Part shown: positions 52,873-64,000 of the stretch, one piece after another
Layout of the letters: each line of letters starts with the position of its first letter
How positions within the stretch are numbered: position 1 is the stretch's first letter
Assembly (NCBI GenBank): GCA_012295275.1
Contig: CM022671.1
Span: 5,830,565 to 5,894,564, forward strand
Direction of reading: 5' to 3'
From: Chrysomallon squamiferum
Taxonomy: Eukaryota; Mollusca; Gastropoda; Neomphalida; Peltospiridae
Length of the DNA: 64,000 bases
The notes under the pieces: generated by a model
The model's input: the letters and a program-made list of their open reading frames with translations, nothing else
Databases searched by the model: none
What the model was told of the DNA's origin: nothing
Program-made: the position numbers and the translations under genes

Positions 52873-53150
52873 GTCGTTGATAATGATATCCAAATACCCT
52901 TTATGGTGATATGCAAATACCTGTGATAGTGATATCCAAATATCCTTAATAGTGATATCCAAACACCCTTAATAGTGATATCCAAACACCATTTATAGTG
53001 ACACCCAAATACCCTTGATAGTGATATCCAAATACCTTTATAGTGACACCCAAACACACTTAATAGTGATATCTAAACACCCTTAATAGTGATATCCAAA
53101 TACCCTTGATAGTGATATCCAAATATCCTTTATAATGTTATCCAAAAGCC
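52873..53150. repeat. 23-bp minisatellite, about 12 copies
   Basis: GATATCCAAA (or GACACCCAAA) recurs at 52885, 52908, 52931, 52954, 52977, 53000, 53023, 53045, 53068, 53091 and 53114: exactly 23 bp, with one 22-bp step. Because 23 is not a multiple of 3, the minus-strand open frame of Ile-Trp-Ile-Ser-like repeats is only a by-product. Confidence 0.9.
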
Positions 53151-53418
53151 ATTGAGATAAGCAACTAGTGTACGTGAATACGTGTATATTTCATTAAGCT
53201 GGAGATAACATTATTTTGTAAAATTCATTTCAGTATAATATGAAACATCTCATTGTAACGGATTTCACTTATATGAAAAATCTACTGGTAACGGACTGAA
53301 TACCACAGTCACGTAACGTGTCTTACGTAACGTACTACTGATAAGAAGAACGTTATTATAACGTTACACCTCGTTTTAGATGTCAATCATAGTTTTTATG
53401 ACGTGTCTAACACCCATT

Positions 53419-53640
53419 TCATACTTCCTGTACAAACTTCCTACGACTCTCATAATCGATGACACATACCCCTTCTCGACGTTTCTTACAAAACATCGTG
53501 AAAGACCGCAACGAACTAAGTGAAAGCAATCTTAGCGCTGAACTCATCAAATGGGCATCACGAGATCGATAGAAGCAGTTGTTGCCAATGAAGTAGTTTG
53601 TCCATGACGTGCACCACGCTGCTGAAAGGCTATCAAACAC
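53419..53640 (-). other. GC-richer islet with an unassigned open frame
   Basis: A 73-codon minus-strand frame in a less AT-rich stretch. Its sequence shows no domain I recognise. It might be a relic of a mobile element or simply an islet of higher GC. Confidence 0.2.
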
Positions 53641-53924
53641 TCATTCACTATCTCATCTGAAGAAAACCTTTTTTTCTTTTCTTTCTTTTAAATTACGTTC
53701 TGTTATTTTAGTTAGGTTTTTTTTCATTCTTTTTTTTTTTCAGAGATTGCGAGAAAGATTCTTTCAGTGACTTCATTATCTGTGTCTTCGTTTTCGTTGA
53801 TACTGTTATCATTTTCTTTTTCATATTTCAGTTGTTGTTTTTTTCTTTCTTCTGGTTCTTTCTCTTTACGTTTTGTTCTCATTTTAATTATTTATCTTCA
53901 ATAAGAACTATAATAACTACAAAT

Positions 53925-54330
53925 ATTACTACTATTATTATAGCTATTTACTGCTACTTCTTCTACTTCTTCTGCTACTATTACTACTACTACTACCACC
54001 ACATCTACTTATACCCATATTACTGCTACAATTACGCCAACTCTACTGCTAAAACTACTACTTCTACCACCATTATTTCTACAACTACTACAGCGCTAAT
54101 GCTGCTACAACTACTAATAAAACAATTACTACCACTATTACTACTACTACTGCTTCTACCATTACTTTACAGCTACAACTACTAAAACGCTGCTACTATT
54201 GTTACTACTACAACTATTTACTAGTACAAAAACTACTGCTAATAATAATAATATTAATATTACTATTACTACTATAGCTACTACTTTTGCAATAACTGCG
54301 ACAACAGTTACCACTACATCGCTATAACAA
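53925..54330. repeat. Degenerate ACT trinucleotide array
   Basis: Interrupted CTA and ACT units over 400 bp. Long frames on both strands (Tyr/Thr and Val-rich) are artefacts. Confidence 0.85.
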
Positions 54331-54769
54331 TTCCGAAGCGTGATGATGGTATTATTTTCGTCCTGTGAGCGGCCGACCACTTGAATTTACGACATTTTCC
54401 TTTATGGAATCATTTCACAAAAGGCTCAGTCTAATCTCGAGTTATTATTTTGTGAGTGGCGGCAAAGCCAAAAAAGCCATCTCGAACTAACACAGGCTGG
54501 AAATGAGGTTTTTAACACGATTAAAATCAAATGATTTGAAGTCATTCCGCTCGCTTCACATGAAATGTTTCTTTTTTCACTTTTCTTTTTTCAGTTCACG
54601 AACAAAAATTTAAATAACGAACGAATGAGTGAAAGACGACAAGAAAGACAGGTAGAAGAAAAATAACACTTTTTTTTCCCCCCGCTATATTTCATTGCTT
54701 TACTGAAGGAAAGAAGGAATTAAGAATAAATTTAAAAATACAGTTAATTTCTAGCATTACTACAACTAT

Positions 54770-54935
<166 letters not shown>

Positions 54936-55355
54936 TTAATTCTTTTTCTTCTTCTTTTTATTATTATTATTGTTGTTTTTGTTGGTTTGTTGCTATTGTT
55001 ATCATTTCAGTTCGTTTGAAAAAAACTATATAAAAACTATTTTTAAAATATAAAACTAACTAAGGATTATTTGCGTTCTCATGTTATGGTTGCATGTTTT
55101 CCAATTATTTTCAATATTATTTCTTCTCGCAAATAAAGTACTTTTCAGTGAAGTAAATTCAGAACGGTACACGGAAATAAAATGAATGTGATTATTAATT
55201 TTGCACACGCAAGTTTTGGTGCAGAACTGTTCTGTTCTCAGTAGGAGTGTAGGAGTGTAATCTTTGCGATGATTTCCTTCTGAAATTGTTTTCCTCTAAG
55301 ATAGACCCATCTCCTAGAGATATAATGCTGTCTGTGATTGGTTTTTTTTTATGTG

Positions 55356-55360
<5 letters not shown>

Positions 55361-55441
<81 letters not shown>

Positions 55442-55545
55442 CTCTCTCTCTATATATATATATACATACACACACACACACACACACATACACACAGACT
55501 CGCACACACACATGTATAATCTCTTTTCATTCTTCTCTGTTTGTC

Positions 55546-55590
<45 letters not shown>
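55361..55590. repeat. CT, TA and CA dinucleotide complex
   Basis: CT run 55361-55450, TATA and CA run to about 55512, and a second CT run 55545-55588. The Ser-Leu and Arg-Glu frames are artefacts. Confidence 0.95.
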
Positions 55591-55591
<1 letters not shown>

Positions 55592-55769
55592 TTCTGTCTT
55601 TCGATCTGTATCACGTGTGTAAGTGTTTTAGTTTCCTACTTCCAAAATTGTTTTCATATCATTTTTACCAGTAAGTACCATTTAAATATTCGTCCACAGA
55701 TAATGTATAAAACTAAGACTTCTCAAAGTGAATTATTTTCATACCTACTTAAAACAAACAAATTTTCGC

Positions 55770-56021
55770 CCGGCGAGATTTCCGGCTGATTACGGACGCT
55801 CAGACGACCCATTCCGGTACGCAGCGATAATCTTTGATTGGCTGCCGAGAGTTGAGTGACGGCTTTAGCCGATTCGGCGTGTCTGATTTGATTATCCTAT
55901 CGTACCGGCCTTATAGTTCGCGTCTTACTTTGAACCCGCGCTATCAAAATTTTGTGTGAATGTATTTCTAGGAAAGTATTGCTGTTAATTAATATCTGGA
56001 CATTTCAGTGTGTCGCTGTAG
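55770..56021 (+). promoter_or_regulatory. GC-richer island with CCAAT box and consensus donor
   Basis: A CG-rich islet with an inverted CCAAT box (GATTGGCTG near 55837), followed about 180 bp later by CTGTAG then GTAAGT (intron from 56022). The order promoter box, short transcribed piece, strong donor fits an untranslated first exon on the plus strand of a gene lying to the right. No RNA evidence. Confidence 0.4.
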
Positions 56022-56339
56022 GTAAGTAGTATTTTCGTTTTGCGTTTTTTTTTTTTTTTGCCTTTAATCTTTTATATGTATTTTTCAAACAAAACTTTCG
56101 ATGTAGCAAACGTGAATCGGTAGAATGGACGAGAAATAACGTAAATTTGCCTTTGACGGAAATCGATCGTAGAACATAAAGAACTTGATTATAATAATAA
56201 TTATTAAAACAAAACAAATTGTGTGTGTGGCTGTGTGTGTGTGTTTTTTTGTGTGGGTGGGTTTTTTTTTTACACGTATTAATATGCTCAGTTCTCGCTG
56301 TCTGTTTTTTTTTTTTTTTTTTTTATTAATTTATTATTA

Positions 56340-56384
56340 TTTATTTTATTATCATCATCATCATCATCATCATTATCATCATCA

Positions 56385-56427
<43 letters not shown>

Positions 56428-56430
56428 CTC
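56340..56430. repeat. ATC/ATT trinucleotide repeat
   Basis: ATC units followed by ATT units, next to a T-run at about 56305-56324. Confidence 0.9.
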
Positions 56431-56439
56431 GTTTTCTCT

Positions 56440-58803
56440 CTTATAAACCTGCATTTCTTTAATTATTTCCATCCAGTTTGTCTGTCTCTGGCTCTGTTTC
56501 CTCCTCTTCACTAGTCATATAATGAGTATAACACAGAGGTTTAAATTAGCAAACACGTCATAATCTTACAAAAAAATAGTTTAGGTGTGCTAACTCGCTG
56601 AAAAACAATACGTCTTGGTTTTCAACACACAGATATTAAAATCGTGAGTCACACTGTTCTTTGCAAAAGATATTTATTGAATAAATAAATGTGCTACACA
56701 AAACTTCATCTTGTTCATAAAACAAAGACGTGAGCACTTCAGACACCAACCTGGTGCCAAACATAATAATGGAGTTCTCGCCCCAAGGGAGGAATTCAAA
56801 AAAGAAACAACACATGGCTTTCAGGAACGGCGGATTTATTATCTTACTCGAGCAGAAACAGACGGTATTGTTTTTATTCACAATTTAAGTTTAATGCATG
56901 ACGCATTAAAAACGAACGAAGTAATTAAAGGTTAATTTAAAGAGGGTTTTGATTTATTAAAAAAAATAAAAATAAAAACAAACAAACAAAAAAAATCATT
57001 ATTCATTTCATTGTAGATTTAAAATGGTTTCCGATAAATTCGGTAAACAAATGGTTTGCTTTATTTTATTTTATTTTTTTTTTTCTTAAGAGAAACTGTC
57101 AAGGGAGATAAATGTTTAAACTAATTAAAGTGTCTGTTTTGTCATATGTCGTAACAAACTGAAAAGCTTCACGCGATAACAAAAATGAAAATTTGTATTT
57201 GCTTTTGTGTTGATAACTAACAGCAACAATCGTTTTTCTTATTTTAATACATTTATTATCATCTTCATCCATCATGATCATCATCATCATTATTATTATT
57301 ACTATACTTCTATACTTTGGTGATATAAACACATTAAACATTTATTTTTCTGATTTGTAGATAACATGGGTTTTTTCTTAATAAAGTGTTTGTTTTTATT
57401 GGTTTCTTTTGTTAAAGTGTTAATGCTAATATAGTTGTTGTTTTTTTGTTGTTTTTTTTTTGATTTTCTGACAAATAGGCTATACAGATTTGTGCCTTTC
57501 CAACTGATTTTTTAAAATTATTATTAAACTTTTTTTATATTAATAATATTATATTATATTTATTATTACTTTATGTTGTGTTATATTATGCCATGTTGTG
57601 TTATGCTGTTATGTTATGCTATGCTATGCTATGCTATGCTAGTTTATTAAACTATACGAACCAGTTTATGCTACCACATAGCTTAATACGTTTCATAAAT
57701 ATGCAAATTATTTTGGGGTGCCTTATAATAATAAACTATTCCAATAATACAAGAACGACAATGTAACAATTCATTGGCGATATTCGGAGGGCTCCTTTTC
57801 CTTTCTTATTTTCACCCAAAGTTACAAATTTAGAAATAAATCAAAACTTCTGCCAGAAAAAAAAAAAAAAAAAAAAAAAGAAATAGTTTATTTACAAGTC
57901 GTAAACAAATCCATCTGCCACTTGACTCGACATCAAAATAACTGAAACATTACAACTGTATTTTCATTGTACTAAACTGAATTATCTTCAGAAAACTTTA
58001 AGTTTAGCTTCATCCTTCTCTAAGCTTACTTTTGTGTTCAAACTGTTGCAGGGTTGTCAAAATAATATTTCTGTGGGTTTTGAAAACGTCTGAGTGGTGC
58101 ACCGAGAATAAGAGTCGTAAAGAGTCTCGATAAAACAAGAACCATTAGCGTCAGACGTCGTTTGATTCGTACGCTATCTCAGTACTCGAGACACTCGTCA
58201 AGAGCGTGTTCGATTGCACCAGAATATCATTTTGTTGATTCTGTTGAGAAAAACAGAGATATGACATAAATGTGATAGAAATAAACTGCAATAATGATAT
58301 TTTTTTTTACTTCAGCAACAACATCAGCAATAACGACATGGACGATGATGAACTGTTTTTTAGTGACATTTAGTATTATTTAGTAATATATTTTTTTCCC
58401 ATATAAGATTTTATAACTTTGGCTGTAAATGATATCCCTCTGTCTGCGTCTCTGTCTCTGTCTATCACTCTCCTTTTGTCTCAGTTCTGTGTCTTTCTCA
58501 GTATTATATATATAGATCTCTTTTCCTTTCGCTCTTTCTTTCCATCCCTGTCCTTCCTCTCTCTCTCTCTCTGTATCTATCCACGTGTGTGTGATTGTGT
58601 AGAATTTTAAATCAGTTCATCAAGACAGTTAAACTAGATATTTATTCTAACACAAGCACAGCAGACATAAACGCTACATTTGCAGCATATTAGCTGCTAA
58701 AGTATTTTTCTATTCTGTTTCTCCTGTATAAAAAAATAAATAAAACAACACAACCGATATAACTGTATTGGCTATAATTTTCACCTGGCGATATATTTAC
58801 CTT

Positions 58804-58858
<55 letters not shown>

Positions 58859-59180
58859 AATATATATTTTAACAATTAAAAACTGAAGTCACTGACATCG
58901 ACCTAGATTTCTCTCTCGTACTTTTATATATACAATATATATTTAACGACATTTGTATGCACTTTTTCTTTTCACTGCGTCGTTTTAACCTTCATTTTTT
59001 TTTCTTGCTCTGTGCAAATAACGGATAGATATATAAATGTTTAATAAACATACCACTCAGCAGTTCTGTTGAGTTCTGTGTGGTAGGCGTAGAAATGAAT
59101 CAATGAATAATAGCAGTATAGAAGATAATTTTAAAAAGAGTGTAAAAAAACTGCACCCTAATAATAAATAAATAAATTTG
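56440..59180. other. Non-coding stretch
   Basis: AT-rich with a few CG-containing islets (58.09-58.22 kb). A pentanucleotide TATGC/TTATG run lies at 57571-57641, an A-run at 57858-57879 and a CA run at 58806-58857. No exon candidates. Confidence 0.55.
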
Positions 59181-59186
59181 GTGTAT

Positions 59187-59310
<124 letters not shown>

Positions 59311-59622
59311 GCGTATGTACATATATAAGCTGAATGGATGAATGAATAAACAAATACTTAAAAAAACAAAAAAAAAACAACAACAAAAAGACCAAAAAAA
59401 TCAGTCAAACCAACAACATAACAGTTACAAAATTCTATGACTATAACTAAATAAATAATAGTAAAATAAAATCAATAATGAAGCAAACAACCAACAAACA
59501 TCACACCTGAATAATCAAGAAAACAAATAAATTTAAATTAAAACAAACAAAAAAAAAATTCACTCTTAACTAAAATAAAAATGTAATACTGTTTAACAAT
59601 TTCAGTTACAAGTTCAAGCTGA

Positions 59623-59683
<61 letters not shown>

Positions 59684-59939
59684 GATTCCACAAAATGTTT
59701 TTCTAATTTCACCAAGATTGTATTTCGTCAAAGTCTGAAACGACTTCGAAATAACGTCATAGAATAACGTTTTATTTTCTTTCCTTTTTTTTTTTTTTTT
59801 TTTTTTGGCCCTCTTCTTTTTATCATAGTTGTCTTTCCCTGACGAGTAAATAAAACGTGGTATGGCTTGTTAGACGATGTTTTTATTGCATCTCGTCTAA
59901 TATTGATCACTTCTGAAGAAAAGGATTAACAACAATCCA

Positions 59940-60028
59940 CTCCGCTTTGAAGTAGGATCGCGATAAAAATGGCGGTGGACGCGTTCGGGCGATTATAGCA
60001 GTACGTTCTGAGACTGAAACCTCGATAA
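59940..60028 (+). promoter_or_regulatory. Candidate promoter and untranslated exon with a YY1-type site
   Basis: AAAATGGCGG at 59966-59975 is a YY1-type motif often found at metazoan transcription starts. It sits in a short CG-rich islet that ends, 53 bp later, in CGATAA followed by GTGAGT (intron from 60029). This fits a short first exon on the plus strand of a gene beyond the window. Confidence 0.4.
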
Positions 60029-60739
60029 GTGAGTTGTTCTGTGAAACGTTTTACTTGTAGAGTTTAGCTGGAAGTGATTTGTAGGGTATTATTTTAGCAG
60101 ATATTTTACAGAAATTCTTCGTTTGTTATTTATTTTTTTTTTTTTGTGTGTGTGTTTGTTTAGCTGTTTATTTTCCTGTTCTTCTGCTTTTAAAATTGTT
60201 TTTAATTTTTTAATTTTTTTAAACTAGAGTTGTAGGTTTGAAATTGATGCGATTTTCAGTGGTATTTTTTAAATTATGTTTTAATGTATGGGTCTTGTTT
60301 TATATATATATATATATAACAGCACAACTGCTGTATAGGTTATCACTTAACGATTACCGTTTCAAACTGAAATGCGAGTTTCTGGGATGTTTTAACAGCA
60401 TTTTATGATCAGTAAATTTACTAGTTTTTGTTTCTTTTCAGCTTTATGTGTATTTTATTTTTGTTTTGTGACAAAAACTGCGATAACTGCTTAAATGTAA
60501 TATCGCTTTGAGTACTTCAAGTGTTGTATTCAGTTTGAATTTCTACACCAGACCTGACAAGACGTGGTCAAACTAATTGAAAAGCTATACTCGATCATAA
60601 AATGGAAATTTGAAATTGTTTATGTTAAAAACATGTACGCAATAACTGACACATTAAACATATAGCTGTGTTGTTAATGTACTTTAAAATATATAATCAA
60701 TATCGATCAATAAAAATATAATAAATAATATAAAATATA

Positions 60740-60770
<31 letters not shown>

Positions 60771-60879
60771 AAATATAAATTATATAAAAAATATAAATAA
60801 ATAAAGTAATAACTAACCAACCAACAGAGCTTCTAAGTTAGTTTTTATTCTTTCTGTCTATGTGTCTGGTTATCTCTCT

Positions 60880-60884
60880 ATCTC

Positions 60885-60915
<31 letters not shown>

Positions 60916-61064
60916 GTCTGTCTCTATTCTGTCTATCTATCTATTTAACCATCTGTCTATATATATATCTTTGTCTGTCTGTTTAACCATCTGTCTATAT
61001 ATATCTTTGTCTGTCTGTCTGTCTTTATATCTATCTATATGTGTATTTATCTTTATGTCTGTAT

Positions 61065-61146
<82 letters not shown>
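60880..61146. repeat. TATC/TGTC tetranucleotide and CT dinucleotide tracts
   Basis: Interrupted TATC and TGTC units (60880-61040), then about 76 bp of pure CT (61071-61145). Confidence 0.95.
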
Positions 61147-61148
<2 letters not shown>

Positions 61149-61149
61149 G

Positions 61150-62400
61150 TGATTGTCTTACTTTATTTAACAAAGGTGTGTGTTTTAAATCACTGTAACA
61201 TGTCTCTAAACCATGTGAGACTCGGACAATTGTTTTTATTTGTCTTTCTTAGTAAACCCAATTACACTTACTGCTTAAAACACGAGAGGCTGTTAATGTA
61301 TTTTCTTTCACGTCAAAAGTCCAATTAAAATACTTTTATTATTAATAGGCTAATCTGCGATCAAGTTCAGTAACTCTGCATTAGCGCGAAGTTATCTCCT
61401 CTTGGAATCTGCCCTACTGGTAGGAATTATGTTTTTTTTTTAAATTTTAATTCGTTTTTTAGCCTTTTAAAAAAATATATTTCTGCATTTTTCTCTTCAT
61501 CCATCCATCCATCCACTTTTCTTTCGGTCATACAATCGTGAGTATGAATACATATGTACCAGAGCGTTCCAGAATATTATCTATGTACAGACTCTAATCA
61601 GGTTTATATAAGTCAAGAGAATATTCATTTCTAAATATATACACATATACCAAAAAATATTGTATACGTAGATATTAAATATTCATATTTTATTGTCGTA
61701 AATGAATAAGTTTGTAAGAAAATAAGTAAGTAAATAATCAAATAAACAAACAAACAAAAATATAACTCGAGTTTGATGAAATTTTGAAAAAACAGCAACA
61801 AACAAACACACAAACAAATAAAACAAATAAAAAGCCATGAAAATAAGTCTACGAAAAAATAATAGATATTTTAATTTTATTTTATTTTATTTTTTTTTAT
61901 TTTTTCCTTTTCTTTTCCTTATAGTCAAAGACTCGTATAAGCTGCTTAAATCACCTTATCTGAGTAATTTCCTTTTAAAGCGAGCAGTAAATTGCTTCCA
62001 GTCGGAATAGAACTGGTGTCATCTGAGCATGCGCGGCACTGGAAAAAAATGACTGTTTTGAAATGATTCAATAAGGACCAGTCTACAGAATCATCGAGCC
62101 AATTTGCTGAATTAACGCATGGCAGAGTTAACCGGCTGCAGTGAGAATCTGACGTCACAATCATAATTAGTTTTATAGAAAGTAGTACGAGCGGCAGACG
62201 GTAACGGAAGTGAACAGACGTAACAGGTTTAATCGTGTTTCGCAGACGTGTATGAAAAGTAATAAAAATGAAATTGTCCGAGCTGTGACATGTTATAAAT
62301 AATAAAAAAAAAAAAAAATTGCCAGCACAAATTACGTACAATTATTTTTTCAGTCTTTTGTAAATGCTTTTAGTACGGCAATAAAATATTAATGTACGCA
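61150..62400. other. Non-coding stretch with a CG-richer islet
   Basis: AT-rich sequence around an islet at about 61.97-62.24 kb. The islet contains GCATGCGC (near 62030, half of an NRF1 site) and a perfect CRE palindrome TGACGTCA at 62150-62157. A minus-strand frame (61946-62341) spans it but has no recognisable domain. Confidence 0.5.
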
Positions 62401-62499
62401 TTTATGTATGTTTTTCTCTTTTTTTCTTTATTTTTTTCTGTTTAATTTCTTCTTCTTCTTTTTTTTTTTTTTTCCATCTTGTTTTCATCTGTTTTATAG

Positions 62500-62501
<2 letters not shown>

Positions 62502-62536
<35 letters not shown>

Positions 62537-62603
62537 TATCACTGCTACGTCTGCTGATACTACTGCTACTACTTCTACTATTACTACTACTACCACTATA
62601 ACC

Positions 62604-62666
<63 letters not shown>
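62502..62666. repeat. ATT and CTA trinucleotide block
   Basis: Two ATT runs flank degenerate CTA units. The Asn- and Ile/Val-rich minus-strand frames are artefacts. Confidence 0.9.
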
Positions 62667-63395
62667 GTGACACAATATGACAAAAATCTTCAACCATGCA
62701 TTATTCTGGGTCCACCAACCACGGGATAACTGTGACCAGTAATGTTCAACCATCTTTACCAAAATTACGCCCGTAATTTATCTCTTTAAAGAAGTAAGCT
62801 GAAAAAAGTGGAAGTTTTATCAATATAATTTCGTATATTAAGACATCGATGTAATATAGAGATTGCCATCTCCAGTGCTTTAATAAAACATCAAACGTTT
62901 CTAGCATCGGCATCCATGAATATTTCTCTTTTATGATCAAAGATTGAGGTTTATTAAGTTAGCGTAACAATATTGTAATCAAGGTGGCATTATGTGTACG
63001 GAACCAGTCGATCACCAAAGGGGAGATAAATGTTTACGAGATGAAAATCCATTATTATTAGATTATTAAAATGTATTTGTGGTATAAATATAGCAGGAGC
63101 AATTTGTGTAGTAAGGATTATTATATTTATTATTTCTTAAAGTGTATACTTAGTCGTGCTAAAGTACGTTATAAAAATAATTTGTTTACGTTCAGGCATT
63201 GTTATAAAATTTGTCTCTTGTTTGAGTACTCGCGTACCTATGATGGTGTAAACAGATATCTGAAATATTTTATTTCATATGTACTTATCATGGTATTATT
63301 AAATAATGTAAATGAAATACCTTCTTACATACAGTATATTTCCATCTGGCTTTTGTAAGTTCATTCTTTCCTAATGACAAAGTATGATAAACAAA

Positions 63396-63570
63396 AGTTT
63401 GTATGTATGTATGTATGTGTATGTGTATGTATGTATGTATGTATGTGTGTATGTATGTATGTATGCATGTATGCATGTATGTATGTATGTATGTTTGAAT
63501 GTATGTATGTGTGTATGTATGTATGTATGTATGTATGTTTGTATGTATGTATGTACTTATATATATATAT
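63396..63570. repeat. TGTA tetranucleotide repeat
   Basis: Interrupted GTATGTAT units, ending in TATATA. A CA/CATA tract follows at 63655-63730. Confidence 0.95.
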
Positions 63571-63734
63571 ATGTAGATGTATGTTTGTATTTGAGTATGG
63601 TTATTATATTGTCGTATATTGTGTTTGCTTCAATTTAGACATAATATGAGTATGTATACACACATACACAAACAGACGTATACACACACACACATTCACA
63701 CACACACACATACTTACACATACATGTACATTTA

Positions 63735-64000
63735 TTTACATTTCATAGCAGCCGTTTACTCTGACATATTCATATTTTCAAAAACGATTGTTCATTACAA
63801 ATTCCCATAAAACTGTACCATCAGCAAAGCGTAAGCAATGAAACGGTTCTTGACGGTATTTCCCTTGACCACAAATTTTGCGGTTATTAGAGAACACATC
63901 TGTGTGACTAAAACGGAGGATGAGAAATATTTAAATTTAATGAATCTCCTGAGAAAGTCTATGAGGATATGACGTCATTAATTATCTCTGTGATATTTCT
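63735..64000. other. Right end of the window, non-coding
   Basis: No gene feature is visible. Two inverted RUNX-type hexamers (ACCACA at 63868-63873 and TGCGGT at 63879-63884) and a CRE palindrome TGACGTCA at 63970-63977 are present. These may be regulatory or chance. Confidence 0.35.

Noticed and set aside
55286-55789. Ser-Leu repeat frames resembling low-complexity proteins
   Set aside because: Produced by CT and CA dinucleotide runs.

Overview
The window is nuclear DNA from an animal, probably a marine lophotrochozoan such as a mollusc or a close relative. The genes are split by GT-AG introns of about 0.2-1 kb. The encoded proteins are recognisable metazoan families. The DNA is very AT-rich and crowded with micro- and minisatellites. 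I could not fix the species. The common cephalopod tRNA-derived SINE, as I remember it, was not seen.

The left 30 kb is gene-dense and holds four genes, whose exons I assembled by hand. (1) 25-6478, plus strand: the last 12 exons (507 codons) of a coiled-coil protein whose C-terminus resembles M-phase phosphoprotein 9; it starts before the window. (2) 12767-23015, minus strand: a complete 17-exon, 560-residue ANAPC7, the TPR subunit 7 of the anaphase-promoting complex. (3) 23956-26576, plus strand: a complete 162-residue PTRH2, mitochondrial peptidyl-tRNA hydrolase 2, divergent from ANAPC7 across a spacer of about 0.9 kb. (4) 27445-30050, minus strand: a 5-exon, 288-residue gene with an unusual architecture. 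It joins the N-terminal lobe of a KptA/Tpt1 RNA 2'-phosphotransferase, a VHL box (Elongin-BC box followed by a Cul2 box) and a leucine-rich-repeat tail. It looks like a Cullin-2 ubiquitin-ligase receptor carrying a dead KptA lobe, and is the most novel item here.

The right 34 kb (30.1-64 kb) shows no confident protein-coding gene. It holds a 22-bp inverted-repeat element (30.6-31.3 kb), a decayed transposon-like coding fragment (31.5-32.2 kb), a four-copy heat-shock-element array (33.03-33.10 kb), tRNA-like SINE heads, a near-consensus CTCF site (51.31 kb), a 23-bp minisatellite (52.9-53.15 kb), many simple repeats, and several GC-richer islands. Some islands end in strong 5' splice sites and may be untranslated first exons of a gene lying further right.

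A recurring theme in ANAPC7 is minisatellites that touch or include 5' splice sites. In introns 5 and 15 the donor itself lies inside a tandem array.
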